Shown here one piece after another: positions 33,761 to 47,159 of a DNA stretch of 64,000 nt. This DNA is from Apoda limacodes. Its lineage: Eukaryota > Arthropoda > Insecta > Lepidoptera > Limacodidae. Positions within the stretch are counted from its first letter, which is position 1. Each line of letters starts with the position of its first letter. The DNA lies in the NCBI GenBank assembly GCA_946406115.1, contig OX291550.1:22048722-22112721 (forward strand). The letters run 5' to 3'. The notes under the pieces are model-generated. The model saw only the letters and a list, made by a program, of their open reading frames with translations, did no database searches and was not told the origin of the DNA. The translations under genes were made by a program, and so were the position numbers.

Positions 33761-34764
33761 TATGATTCTTTCTTAAATATTTATGTATTTAAAATTTAAA
33801 AATATAAAATACTATTAAATACATTAACCAGATTAAATGTAAACCAACAAATATTTATACACACACCATATATTAACAAAAAACTATATACGATAAAATT
33901 TATATACAATAATTTATATAAAATGCATATACCTACGAGTACATTTTATAAACATAAATAAGTAGTTGACTTATAAAGTGTATTCAATCGTAAAAGAGCA
34001 AAATCACTGTTACATTCTGTTTAGATTTTTAATAAATTAATCAATATCAATTCACAAAATCCGTAAACATACCTCGCCGCTGGCCAATAAGTCAACTTAG
34101 GTTTTTTAGTAATAGCATATATGGTAATAGACAACACCAGTTACGAAGATATAAGTTGCAACTACATCCTATGTACTACTTGATGAGACACGTACGAAGC
34201 AATCAAGCCAAACCCGCGATTAAAAAACTAGTAGCACCAGGCAGCATGGCCGGTTTTAGACGCCATGTTTAAATCATTTGCTTGCATAATTACCAGTCAC
34301 TGGTACGCGTGCTACCAACTAGCCACTCGACACTGGCATTAATTGAAGACTATTAACTGTAAAGATAATACAGACGTATCTCACATATTATATTATTATG
34401 GTCAAAAGTTAGTAACTAATGTAAATTTACCTTTGTACCGTGTTAGTTTTATGGGTTTGTTATGTTAAAAAGGTACAATTAAGTATATAAAGTTTCAATA
34501 AATTGGTTTGATTATCGGCATACATAAGCAATAAGGCAATTGTATTTCGATACCGCCTGTACCGTTATATCGGGCTGTCCACTTGTATCGGACAGATAAT
34601 ATCGCTCGGACAATGGAAAAGCATTTCGAGCAAGAAATGAAATAAATCGATTTTAAACATTGTCTGGTCATAGATATCTATTTATTCTATTAAGTACCGT
34701 AACTTAAATAAAAACTAATCTAAGTAAACCTAAAATAAATGTATCATTAATTAATGTACTCGCC
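33761..34764. other. AT-rich stretch without a recognised gene
   Basis: Nothing recognised apart from short AT tracts. Confidence 0.5.
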
Positions 34765-35030
34765 AGCCTTCATACGTCCCCACTGTTGGAACACGGCCTA
34801 CCCTCATAAGTGAAGGTGATTTGGGCCCTAGTCCACACGCGAGCCCAGTGCGGATTGTGGACTTCACATACGTCTTTTTTTTTTTCCTTACGATGTTTTC
34901 CTTCACCGAAAAGCCAGTGGTGTGAATAAATAACTCAGTGTACTTAAGAAACTAAGAAAAGACTCATTGGTACACACCGACCCGGGGTTCGAACCTCCGC
35001 CACTTGGGACGTGAAGTGAAATTTAAGCCT
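34765..35030 (-). mobile_element. tRNA-derived SINE, minus strand, nearly full
   Basis: The tRNA-like head is at the right side: on the minus strand GGCGGAGGTTCGAACCCCGG contains a B box. The body runs leftwards through CGATGTTTTCCTTCACCG and the GTCCACACGCGAGCCCAGTG block to GTCCCCACTGTTGGAACACG. I recognise this as a common lepidopteran SINE layout. It is related to 40486-40613. Confidence 0.7.
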
Positions 35031-37979
35031 AATAAATAAATTAAATTAATCAATGTATTTTGAGATATTTTTTGTAAGACAGAAATGTCAATACGAATGT
35101 AAAACAAGTATCTATGGATGGCATCCACGGCTAAAACACGAATGACTTCTTCAGGGCAACCCCTGGGGTTAAGGAGTTTGTGGAGTATTGTTTAAAAAAC
35201 GACTGCTTGCAAAGAATTCAGGTCAGTTTTAAATATGTTAGTAGAGATGTCCTACTGATATTAACTCATCAGTCGTATTCACTTTTCGTACCCACTAACC
35301 TATGAAATACCTTAACAAAAAACATCACCATAAAGTTTCCCGTTCCCGACTTAGTTACTTGTCTGTTAAATTTTATTTGTCAGAAAGTTATACCAAGAAT
35401 GTGGTGCCTTAAAATATTTGGACTCAAACATTGAAAATTTTTACAGTTTTGTTTTATATTCTCGTATCTACTTTATTGTATAACAACGAACTATATGTAC
35501 TAACGTCAAAAAATATTTTTATAACAGTCTTTTACCACTACCATTATGCAAATTACTATTATACCAAATAACGACAAGAGTTTCGAAAAATTGTTGTGTA
35601 ATATTAACTTTTTGGAACCTTTACAGCTACATTGCGTGTCTGATTAAGAGGCTAACAAAAAATTAAAGGATTTCTTTTTATTTGGGAGCAGTATCATGTA
35701 TCATCTTTATTAGTAGCCTTTTTATTTACCTACTCGAGAAACTAATTATAAAATATTTGTATATTTTATCCATTATAAAACGCATAGCTGCCGTGCATAA
35801 ATCCTGTATCTAGCATGCAACACTTCCATGTCCATTATTAGATTGTTGTTGGTTGTAATGTAAGAGCAGTTCGTGCCTGAGGCGCGTGCGCCGCCAGTTA
35901 TTGCACAACTAGAGGACCTGAACTAGCCTGCTAGACCGGCATCTAGTCTGGATTGTCCCCAGTGCGGTTAGCTGCAGAACTAGTTTAAATATTTCTACGT
36001 ACCTACCTACTTGTATTCCAGTCACTGGACCCTGGTCATTGAATTGAATGAGACCAGTCATAACGAAATCTATGGTTTGATTTGTTGCTACTGAAATAAT
36101 AAAAATCTTTTAGAAATATGATTGAATGAGCAAAAAAATCTTAAAGATTTTAAGATTAATCTTTGACACATTGGTCCAATTTTTACGCAAAAACACCTTT
36201 CAATCGGCAAACTCGACGTTTGGACCACATTTTGCACCCACGTGCAGTACTCAACTACATACTATATAATAGCACAGCATAAAAATATATTACATTGTGG
36301 TAATAGGTAGGAATAATAGAATTATCACTTTAAAATGAACATGAGTCTAAATAGACAGTGAAAGTTTGATGTCAATTTGGGTAAGAACACACTCTAATCG
36401 CTTACATGAAACTTGTTTGTTTTTACCCAAACCACAGCGTTAAGTATAAAAACGTCAAAGTTTTGACGTCACTACTTCTACGGTTTATTCATCTGCAAGC
36501 AATTACCAAAAATTACGCATATACCGGTCGGTAATTTTTCAAACAATTTCGTAATAAGTCAAACAATATTTAGTTAAATTATAAAAAATATCTTAAGAAT
36601 GTATATAAAAGTCCATTCATACGACACTGCTTTCGCTTTTCTGAAAAATTTCATCTTTTCAGAAATTAACAGCTTTTTTTGCGGCCGCCACTTCGACTAT
36701 GAAGTCGTGCGTATTGCAATTTTTTACAAACATTGGATTTACGTGACAACGCAATTAAAACAATGTGTGAATTTAATAATAAAACACTTTATCTGTATGT
36801 ATATCTAAATTGATACATAAGTACTAATACCATAATATACATATGGTGCTGGTATTTGAATAAACTCTGATAACATAAAAACTGGAATAATTACCAAATA
36901 TAGAAACATCCATGAATTATAGTCCAAATACGAGAATGGTTCCATATGTTTTATATGCTAGAAAACTCCTATACAAGCTCGCTGTTATTGAAAATTTAAA
37001 ATAGAATGTGAAAAACCGCCATGATTAAATTTTGGCCATGCAATAACACAGAAAGACCCGTGTTGAAGACAGATGCCGCATGAAATATGAAGCCTGGCGA
37101 AAGGCCCAATGAGTGGACGATGGCGACCAGGCCCTCGTAAATTATACCCGGACTGACCAAAATGTTCCGGACGATATCCAATACGGAGAATCTGAATGTC
37201 TTATTAGGGCCTGATTCAGCTCAGTTGTCGCGTCAGGTCGATTTTTACTTGATTTATTGATTGTTAATTTCTACCAGTATATTCTTGTTTTGTGTCATAT
37301 ATTCAAAAAATATTTTTTTAATATAATTATTTGTAAGTAATACTTTCTTTATAAAACTTTGCTATTTGTGTTATAGAATGTAATATCACTGCCACATATA
37401 AATCGTTTGAGTTGTCCCTTTGATAAAATCTTTACTATTTATAAAACGGCATCACTATTATTACCTACTAGCGCAGGCTATCTCACACGCTCCGTTTTGC
37501 CTGTACAGTGTTAGAACTTACTACAGGCAAAATTAAAAATTATTAAAAAGAAATATCTTCTTAGGTCACCCTGCACATTTCTGTATTTTTTTAATATTAT
37601 GATGGGCTCGCACGGTCATAGCAGACCATTTATGCATTTGCCAGAGTCAAAGTCAATTATATTACTTATATAGTATCGTGGCGCGGGCGTTACCGCGCGT
37701 CCTCGTTTTCAAGTCCCAAGATTGGGCGGGAGATTTGTTGTGGATCCTCAGACATTGCGCGTCATGTCCTGCTTATTTCTTCATAATTCACTATTCATGA
37801 GCCTTCGCTGCAAAATTCTTAACAGGCTTTCGTAAAACATTGCTAAAATATATACATCGAAAGTCACTAAATGAATTTAGAAAAATTAAACAGACAAAAA
37901 CACCACTCCTTCTTAAGATTCGCGCCAAAACTCCCACATTTCTGTAACATGTACATTTTCTTCTGTATAAAAGAAAAAA
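35031..37979. other. stretch without a recognised gene
   Basis: A GC-richer patch at about 35870-35975 contains the palindrome GGCGCGTGCGCC (35881-35892). I see no domain or splice pair that would make an exon. The frames at 36599-36808 and 36996-37181 are not supported. Confidence 0.45.
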
Positions 37980-38430
37980 CTGATTAATTGGCTGACATAT
38001 ACAGCCCAAACTGCTTGGACAAGGAGCTTATATATGGATGTCACCTCCATATAGAAGCTTTTTGCCGCTGGGTGTAGAAACATGAAATTTGGCATGTGGA
38101 TTTCCAACGTAAGGCTCCGGTAAGGATTTGCAGAAATTTATCGCCTGATTGCAAAATTAGTGTTGGAAGTTTGCATAGAAATCTGTTATTTTATACCTAT
38201 AAATACACGAAAATTATGTTATATTTTGCCTTTAAGCTAAAAATTTTAATAGATGTGTCAATTCGTTTCCTGTTTTGAAAAATAAAGGGGTTTGTAAATT
38301 TGTATGAAAATTCCGATATTTTTGTAGGTCTTTTTTTGTAAAATCCATAAGGACGTACTCTCGGGTAAAGCTAGTAAGCTTTATATGAGCCTTGAAGTGT
38401 TCTGCAAATAGTATCAAATTTCACGTGTCG
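37980..38430. repeat. diverged interspersed repeat, partner of 47160-47450
   Basis: Shared words in the same order: GGCTGACATATACAGCCCAAA / ACACTAAGCCCAAACCGCTGG region (short matches), TTGGAAGTT-GCAT/TGCA, a GGGGTTTG/GGGGTTGA block, AATATTTTTGTAGGT, and TAAAGCT. It resembles the host-flank sequence often found with CTGT-bearing lepidopteran elements. The frames here are not genes. Confidence 0.45.
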
Positions 38431-38769
38431 CCTTGGTTGCAAGCCGCAAGGAGCTCGCCAGGTTATTGGACTCAGCTAATAGAAACATTCCTGACGTTTA
38501 TTTCAGCTCGGATTACAATAAAATGGTGGTTGCTAATCATCTATCTATAGAATAAAGTTTTGACCAATCGGGTGTTTGTTCATATATGAATATTTAAGTA
38601 TAACTTTCCATACATATAAATTTTATCAACCCATGAAATAATTTATGCGGCACAGTCTTTTCTACCACAAACACAAGTCAACACATTTTTTTTTATGTTT
38701 TTCGGTATGATGTTTGTTTGTTACCTCATCTATATCACGCAACAACTAGGTACAACATTAAATTGAATG

Positions 38770-38990
38770 TCACCAAAGTGGCATACAAGCATACGGCCTG
38801 CGTGATGTGAAGCGGTTACAGTAGCCAAAGACTTTTACGCCAGATATATCATTCGCACGTTGCCGACCATTTAAACATTCAAACACTTTTCTCTTGGCAG
38901 ACAGTTAATTCTAAAAGCATTCACAGGAAGAATCTCTTGAACCGCACAGTGAAAATCGTATAAATCATGCAGACAAAGTCGAGGGCAAAC
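38770..38990 (+). repeat. CGGCCTGCGTGATG-type repeat, diverged
   Basis: AAAGTGGCATACAAGCATAC begins the element, followed by CGGCCTGCGTGATG, AGCGGTTACAGTAGCC and GCACGTTGCCGACC, then a tail with GGAAGAATCTCTTGAACCGC. It matches 48817-49085 in order. Confidence 0.65.
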
Positions 38991-40485
38991 ACTAGTATAA
39001 TAAAAAAGTAATAACGGCAACTGGTTTTACAAATAGTTCAATATATTGTCTTGACTCCTGACGGACATGCTACCAAGTACCTAGCAACTTCTTGAGTGGA
39101 AGGTGGAGGTAAATAATTTAATTTTTATTAGTTATCAAATATTCAACATTGAATATAAATGCTAATAATATTAATATTATGAAAATGTTATGTAGTGGCC
39201 TTGTAGGTAGTAGTCTTATTAGGAAAGTTTTCTAGTTTCCTTACCTTTTGAAGATCGTCATGCCTTTACATATTTGTTGTATCCAGCTTTACCCTTGAGC
39301 ACGTACACGCAGGGATTGTTTGGAAACCATCAAACGCCAATACAATGGTCGACCACAAACAGTCCTTTATTCAACTGACAGCAAACAGAATGTTTGGTCA
39401 ACCGACCCGCCAACGTTGGCACATCCTTTACAAATATTCTTAGAACACACGCGTATTGGAGATACGTTCTAGAAAGAAACAAAATATTTGCGAAAAACAT
39501 TTGATACTTACCAATAAGTCATCCCTACATACCATGGTATTTTTCCTCCTCTAACCAGTTAGCCCACTCAAAATTATTATGTCTATCGGGCACTTGGCTT
39601 GATATGCCATTTAAATATCAACCTTTACATACCTACCTTACATCTTAAAATCATAACTTTTATGTTCCGATTTGTAGAAAGATGCAGAAAATTAAAGTAG
39701 TATGGCAAAGATATTAGCCAAAAAAACGAAAACACAAAATGTAAAAATAAAATTGTGTTTTTTTTTTATACAATGATAACGTTGAGTTTGACGATTTTTC
39801 TATTCAATTTTAAGAATACGAGACAGAAATTCCGTTAGGTCTAATAGTTCAAAAGGGTAAAGTATTACTTAATTCAGTTAGAACTTTTATTCTTAGGTAA
39901 CTTACAAAATCACAACGTTCAATACTGATATTCTATAATTTGCAAAAAACGCAAATAATCCTTTTTTTTTGTTTTTTTTTTAAATTTAATTATTATATAG
40001 CTAGCTAAATATTCCTATGTGTATTGAGTCATATATCTCTTCATTGGAAAGATAACACCAAGCGTACACACACGCATAAGTACTTACAGTGTCCCCATAC
40101 ATACACACTGTCACATTTCTTCGTCGTCGGCAGGCACAAGCACAAGGCAACGGTCGCAGTCCATACAGCCAAGTTTACATAACTCGTTAGCCACCGCCTA
40201 CGCTCGAACTTGGGCCCTCTCTTGGATAAGTCCATCCAGACATATGTTAACAGTAAATATTCAATAACGCTCCATTGTATCACGCCTCAGGTGCACCACT
40301 ATTCTCGGATCGGATTATCATAATATTGATTCCTATTGGAAATTGTAAGGTAGTATGTACAAACATAGATCATACTTCGAATAACGTTTAAAAGCTTCTG
40401 CGTGTCGTCCATTACATAAAAGTTGTGTCGATAAATAATAAAACTACGATGATTTTAATTAAAAAAATGGTTTTAATCTTTCTAT
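38991..40485. other. stretch without a recognised gene
   Basis: No domain or element is recognised. The minus frame at 40041-40283 is not supported. Confidence 0.45.
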
Positions 40486-40613
40486 CAGCCCCATACCATA
40501 CGTACCCACTGTTGGGGCACGGTTTAGGAAAAGACTCATTGGTACACGCTGGACTCGAACCACCGCCACTTAAGACACAAGGTGAAATCGAAACCTCTGG
40601 GCCACCACCGACC
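40486..40613 (-). mobile_element. tRNA-derived SINE, internally deleted
   Basis: On the minus strand the head reads GGTGGCCCAGAGGTTTCG (A-box-like) and GTGGTTCGAGTCCAGCG (B box), then ACCAATGAGTCTTTTCCTAA and CGTGCCCCAACAGTGGGTAC. Compared with 34765-35030, about 140-170 bp of the body are missing between the two conserved ends. Confidence 0.7.
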
Positions 40614-41881
40614 AAGGTTTAATTAACTTAAACATCGTTTATGCAGAAAATACGCTAACTTAACATATAATAGTATATATATGTATAGAAATAGATATAG
40701 ACATATACATAGACAATTCCTTTATTTTGCCAAATTATCCTGACAATGGTTTAATTACTTATTATTAGCTGATATACCTGAGAGTTTATTATTAATGATA
40801 TATTTTAATTTATGTAGATGAACTAAAATCTATTATGGATGGATACATGTGCACACAATAAATTATTTATAAAAAAAATCCCTCACATATATTTATCCTT
40901 CATGCTATCCGGTTTTTTGTGTTGAATGTATGTTTACGTACGTGACCGTAGTCTGTGGTGTGACTTTTTCTTGACAATAATTTTGTTTGTGACCGCGGTA
41001 AGAAGCGTGACCGCGTGACTAAACGAAGCGTAATGCAATTCTGATTAACTTTAGACCGCGACGGCAAAAGTGCAATTTGTAATCAACTACAGTTACAATG
41101 TTGACATACGATGACATTGTGTGTCTGTTGCATAAAGTTATGCGTTTTAAGTAAAATAAAAAAGCAAATTTTCTATTCGTAGACAGCTAAAAGGCATATT
41201 GAAATTCACAATTACCTACAAAATTCCTATCAAAACTGATACGCTGATATGTTCCACAAATAAAACCTGGTGTAAACTTATTAAACCTTAAAAAATAGTG
41301 TATGTATGTCGGGTTTTATATACCTATATTTTGAACATTTTATTAGAATTCGCTTTCTACATGAGGAAATTACTGCCTTCTATTTTCTGCTGACCTAAGG
41401 GGCGTGGGTTAAATTGGATTCCCCCACAAGACTAATATTCATACATAGTTTATATAAGTTTTCGCGTTCCAAATAATTAATAAGAATAAATTATACGCGT
41501 ATATACACGCGTAGTTTTAATATGGTACAATACCTTCTCCCGAGTATCGGGTGGGTTGCACCAACTATGGTCACGGGCAGACTAAACGACAGGAAAAGGT
41601 AATGTTTCATTTAAAAACTACGTTTTAAACCCCGTCACTTAGTTACAGGTGAAGCTAATAAAGCGCGTTAAAATCTTCTACGTTTAGCATAGACTACTTA
41701 CGGTAAGAAACGTTATTGACGCAACTAAAATCAGGTCGTTAGTCAGTAAATCTCTAACAAACCCAGTAAGAATCCATTATCAAGAAGTACAGCCTCGTAA
41801 TCATAGTTTACTGTCGTCCCCGATACCTAACAAGGTTTTCGTAAGACACAATTCGCTCGTAACAACAACTTTCACTGAACA
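40614..41881. other. stretch without a recognised gene
   Basis: A block at about 40938-41030 repeats GTGACCG three or four times in CG-rich context. Nothing else is recognised. Confidence 0.45.
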
Positions 41882-42031
41882 ATGGCCCAACGCTCACGAT
41901 CGGTACCACCACTTACCACCACAGTACCAGCGCTGCAGCAGTACGGTACTACCACCGTGACCTCCAGTCACGCAAGCGCCGACGCAGGTTTCGCGGCTCG
42001 CAGCCAAGAGTGCGAGACCTCTGACGAATGA
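41882..42031 (+). CDS. candidate 49-residue small ORF in a GC-rich block
   Basis: The ATG at 41882 (context ACAATGG) opens 49 codons ending in TGA at 42029-42031. The peptide begins MAQRSRSVPPLTTTVPALQQ, is rich in Thr, Ser and Ala, and ends in an acidic segment ECETSDE. It has no signal peptide or membrane segment. The surrounding 150 bp are clearly GC-richer than the flanks, and the frame covers almost exactly this block. It may be a small protein, a first exon, or chance in a GC-rich island; it has no recognised family. Confidence 0.3.
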   Translation: MAQRSRSVPPLTTTVPALQQYGTTTVTSSHASADAGFAARSQECETSDE

Positions 42032-43101
42032 TTGATGACCCGAAAAAGGTCAGACTCACACACAAACACTATTATGTTTCTAAACTAAATTTGCTTGTTT
42101 ATACGAAGTTTAGAAATTTTGGGTCATCATCACTGTTAGCATTAGGTACCTACACAACGCATTTTTGTTGTAGTGTAGCTACGAACGTTTCGTTGTCACT
42201 TACACTACGTTGTTCGTCAATCTCTATGATAATCGCCATGATCAACGTGCAATTAAAACGGCTATCGAACATCGTTTGTGCAATAGTAATCTAGCCAATC
42301 ATTTTGTTATTTTCGACATTCATTCGGTAATGGTTTTTTTTTTTTTTAAATACATACATACCTACTACTGCTACTACGATAATATTCATTATATCAATCC
42401 TTTAGCCACCGGTTTAGAAAAGTTTGCTAAACTATACTATGTATTATGAATAGGCTAACAATGCAACAAACTTTTCTGGCCTTCTGGGCCTTGGGTGTTT
42501 GATCGCTAGTGTCGTGCCTTTTAATATGGCGATTGTATTTTGATTTTTGACCGCCATTTTAGAAAAGTTTATTGAACTGTACTTGCTTGTACGCAGGCAT
42601 AATACGCTGACTATGCTTCACCATTGATTACACGTATTTCATACATTTTTATACATTTTATAAAGTTGGAAGTTAGCTTGTAAATAAAATTAACGCAACA
42701 GCAGTATATACCTATCTAAGTAACCACGGATTTGTTGCGCCAAGCTAAAAAGACCTCACTTAATATAAAGATGCAGCTTAAGCCACAGTATTCATTTTCA
42801 GTGATCTTTATTTACATTTTTAGGTAAAATAAAATAGAGTAAAATAAAATAGAGTAAAGTAAACTTTAATTACCTTTAAATTATTTAGATAATAAAAAGA
42901 TAAGACACAACCAAATATTACAATTTAATCAATAAAATATTTAAATCTCTTCAATGATAATACGTTTCAGATTTACAAGACTTTGATCACTGAACCGATG
43001 CGATAACTTAGCATACCTTACATTGACCTAACCTACCTCGTACAAAAAGTAACTAATGTACTCAATCGTGAAAGTGTCTGTATTCAAACTCGTGTATAAA
43101 T
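42032..43101. other. stretch without a recognised gene
   Basis: A 15-bp unit AAAATAGAGTAAAAT is repeated in tandem about twice near 42831-42860. Nothing else is recognised. Confidence 0.5.
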
Positions 43102-43212
43102 CACGGTACGTAAGTTGAACCTGCGCAGTAACACATTTTTGGTTCGTTAGTACATTTGTCCGTACTGTAACTACGCAGACGGCCGCCATTTTAGTTCAAC
43201 TTACGTGCCGCG
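43102..43212. mobile_element. 111-bp MITE-like element with 19-bp terminal inverted repeats
   Basis: CACGGTACGTAAGTTGAAC (43102-43120) pairs with GTTCAACTTACGTGCCGCG (43194-43212) with two mismatches. Pairing extends inwards with offsets (CTGCGCAGTAAC against GTAACTACGCAG). No target-site duplication was identified. Confidence 0.75.
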
Positions 43213-44298
43213 AACTATACCTTACATTTCACTTTACATTTCAACCGCAGTTACTAGTCCTGCTTTCAAAATGCCTAACATGTTTGTACTTCTACAAATC
43301 AACCAAAAATTGTTTGCTTACAAAAATACCTATGAAATCCTCGGCAACCGCCACGAACAGATCCAGAATCCTTTCACATAGCACGTGCTTGCTATGTAAA
43401 GGCAAGGCGCGAGTTTTAAGGGTAGGTACACACAAGGCGTGAATGCTAACGCGCGGTCAAACACTGAGGTGTGAAAAGCCTCTGACCAGTCGAAGTCTTA
43501 TTGCAGCAGGAGCTAAGCCGCTTACCAGCACAACCAGTCCCATAAATCCGAATGACGGCTATCTCACTACCTTTATGTTGTCTAGCATTCTACTATCCTT
43601 TCTACTGGTTACTATTTCTTAGGGGCTTTGTATTTTGTCAAGATTTTCTTGTTTGGACTGCTATGTAAGAGAAAAAAATAACGTAATGAGTTTATAAAAT
43701 CATAGTAGTTCTGTTGTTGATATGTGATTGGCCTCTTGATATATCTAGGTAACCTATAAATGATAATTATCATAGGCACTATAATATACACCTATGAACT
43801 AACGGTAAAGTTCGGACTGCAATATAAAACGGAGAAAAAGGGTTATTGACAAGGTCATCGGATTTTGATGAAACTAATTATGATTTGTAGTATATACTTA
43901 AAAAACGTGTTTAGTGAAGAAATTAGCTCAATATTACAGATACCTATTTAAAAAACGAAAAAAAAAAATCACATAGATTAAATAAGTTACTCAGATTTTT
44001 GTTTTTTATTTCTTTACTAGACTTTTGTTACTGTAGAAAATACGTAAACGAAATATGTAAGGAGATAAAATTGTAATACTCTAACGAATCTTACATACAA
44101 TAAAATTTTGGTTCGAAAACAGTGTTAATGACGTCACTAACCTTGTAAGTACGTTAAGTCGAGGGCGTTTTTTGCTCGGTTTTAAAAATATCTCAAAAAG
44201 TAGATATTTAAGTAACAACTTGTATTATGTACTCGGATGATTGACCGAACCAGCATTTAACATTGTTGATATATGTAGCATAGATTACTGTATTATCC
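43213..44298. other. stretch without a recognised gene
   Basis: Nothing recognised. Confidence 0.5.
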
Positions 44299-44500
44299 AT
44301 ACCAATATTATAAATGCGAACGTAACTCTGTCTGTCGGTCTGTCTGTCTGTCTGTCTATCCGTCTGTTACCTATTATTACCTCATCACGCTTAAACCGCT
44401 GTACGGATTAAGATGAAATTTGGCATGGAGATAGTTCGAGTCCCGGGAAAGGACATTTATATAGGCTACCTAAAACGTCGAGTGTGATTCGGTTTTTTTC
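44299..44500 (+). repeat. CTGT-microsatellite-associated lepidopteran repeat
   Basis: ATACCAATATTATAAATGCG leads into a (GTCT)n tract at about 44330-44362, then CACGCTTAAACCGCTG, GATGAAATTTGGCATGGAGA and GAGTCCCGGGAAAGGACA. A reverse copy lies at 63270-63493. I recognise the set of motifs as a very common lepidopteran element linked to microsatellites. Confidence 0.75.
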
Positions 44501-46906
44501 TAATATTAAGGAGTCGCCGTTGAAATTCTACACCGATAATGGGATTTAGATTTTGATTGAAAGAATCTCAAAGAGATCGAAATGTCTCGTTCTCTCGACC
44601 TTAAAAATTAAGATCTTATATTTTTTTAAACTTGATCATCGATTAATTCTAAAGTCCATGTGAAACCACAGACAATACTTGTTTAACAAACGTATATCCG
44701 CAATGAACGCGTTAATAAAGAATTATGTCAAAACTGGTCAAGTCGTCCATCCGTTCATAATATCGAATGTCCTTTCGCGTGCGCAAGTATTAAATTACAT
44801 TTGCATCACAGCAAATAAACGTAGTCGAGCTGAATTAAGTAATTTAACACAAAATCAAAACACGCAACATGGAAGGAAGTTATGAATTACGCTCAAATGA
44901 CTAAAATGGTTTATGATTTCACAACTCAAAATTGTAAAATAAACACAATGGAAATGTAAAATAGTATAAATTGTAAGATACTGTAAATTGTATCCTATCG
45001 TTGACAGTGTCAGCCAGACCCTTATTAAGAGAAACTGGAGCCAATTTAGCCTTTATCGTACAAAATCAAAGGAAAGTTACAGGCCTAGCTCGCTGCGCAG
45101 CCATTGTTTTGTCGGTTTCCCTGTAAACCATGGTCTTGGGCCTAAGGCAACCTGCGCGCTGCGTTCACAATCGCATATATATAACATTTAATCTTATTCT
45201 TCGTTCAATATTGAATCAATTGTAGATGGATATTGTTAGTCTGTTAAAATACTGAGTGTAAGTTTCAGAAACGTGACTGTAGGTACATTTTTATAATATA
45301 TGTATATTCTTTAGACTTTATATTATAAACAATTATCTACGCCACGCAGTTTTGCACCCAAAAAACCGTATTACCATGGTGAATATAGATCAAGATAAAA
45401 AACATTCTATTAGTAAGTACACAATCCAGAACATTTTCGTATTTCAGCGGTGTATTTTACCCAAATCCACTTAGCCGTTAAAGCCTGATCAAGTTGCACA
45501 CATCCTAATTAGTTAAATTTTCGGATTGTAAATCAGCCCAGTAGAGGAAAGTTACCAACGTCTATAAGTATTCATGCCAGTATATTACTACATGCCAGTA
45601 ATGCCCTTTAAAATATGTAAAACTGTACCATTAAATATACCAACCCAACCATGAATGCATACAACGCGAAATATTGACGTAGTATGGGCGATCACTGGTA
45701 TTTAAAATGAGTTAATAACTGAGGTTTTGTAATAACAGATATTTTATTAAAATTTCAGTTAAATTATATGAACCGTTGTAACAATAAATCAAAAATTAAA
45801 AAAAACAAGGTGAAAAATTGTTGCATTAATTTTTTTCTAATGTTAGGTCTTGGAATTATAATTTAATTATATATATTTTACATGTTTATTGCTATTCAGA
45901 ATTTTTAAATATTTATACTTCATTTACTCACTTTAAATTCAATTCTACTAAGGGCTATTTTGCTTTATGCCCCTCTTAAACTACGTTACAGATCATAAGT
46001 GTCTGATTACTAAATATTCGTTAGTATAGAAGTAATAAATGTAGTTTCTTCGACACCTTAAAGCGTTGACGACAACATATGCACTTTAAAAGTTCATAGA
46101 AAGTAGCTAACTATAACAAAAATAAAATATGAAAACCTCTTAAACTGGTAAAAGGCAATCGAAGACCTTTCACAATATCTTTTAGGAATTCTAACAAAAA
46201 AGATCGAACAATCGCATACGCGGAGGCATTCGGTTAGGGGAGTTCCAACCAAACGAGCATCAATTTTTTACAAGTGTCGTCGTAACTGACAACAATCGGC
46301 TGCTTTTTATCGGAATCGGAACAAAAGACTGATATGGAAAACTGAGACTTCACTGAAGAAATGTTTGCATAATTATTTTTTAGTGTCCGAGATTGCAAAG
46401 CTATAAATGGCAAAGCAAAAGACCTCAGGCAATTTTATTTGCAATCAGTTATGGTACGACTGCGGCCCTCTTTATACGACCACAGACCACATTATAATCA
46501 GTCGTCCTGCCTTTTTTTGTGGTATCCCGATAAGCAATATCATCCTATATGGTCGAAAGCATTCATACTTTACCAAAGCCGAAATCATATAAGCATTGAG
46601 GGGTCCTGATTTTTGTTTGCTATATTATTTAAAATTCTAGGATAGATTGATTTCTCTGTTTTAGTTTTACAATTTATTAAAAAAAAAAAAATCTATAATA
46701 ACACACACATGTTACAATTGTATAAAAATTGCTAAAACAATGAAATCTAGATCGAGATAAAAATTCACTATTTACAGAAAAACCAAAAACATTTTTTTTT
46801 TTTTTTGTAAAGAAAGAGAAAGAAAGAAAAATATTTATTTGGTTAAAACGACACAAACGCTTTAATTTAAACAATTAATATACATACATACTGTCATTAC
46901 TATGTG
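44501..46906. other. stretch without a convincing gene
   Basis: A 61-codon frame from ATG 44703 (MNALIKNYVKTGQVVHPFII start) is polar and coding-like in places, but has no domain, so it is not called. The rest is AT-rich. Confidence 0.4.
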
Positions 46907-47015
46907 CTGCTTATCACTAAAAAAAAGTCTCCCACTCAGCATAAAAGCTCTGGCCAACACCACAGCACTGATTTTCAGTGGGAGCTTTCAGGCTGACATC
47001 AGTGCACCGAGACGG
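46907..47015 (-). repeat. CTCCCACTGAAAATCAGT repeat, minus strand
   Basis: On the minus strand it reads AGCTCCCACTGAAAATCAGT, GCTGTGGTGTTGGCC and ATGCTGAGTGGGAGAC. It is the counterpart of 3220-3412 and preserves the middle better. Confidence 0.65.
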
Positions 47016-47159
47016 ATATCTACATATACCTTAACTTAGATTTAATTAGATGTGTACCATCTCAGACCAAAATACCATGTAGGTATGAATTTAATCATTG
47101 TTTATATTTTAAATATTCATAATATATGTATACAAAAGAAGAAACTGACTGATTTAATA

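Noticed and set aside
44679..44885. 68-codon plus frame
   Set aside because: Some stretches look coding, but there is no domain, no upstream structure and no splice sites.
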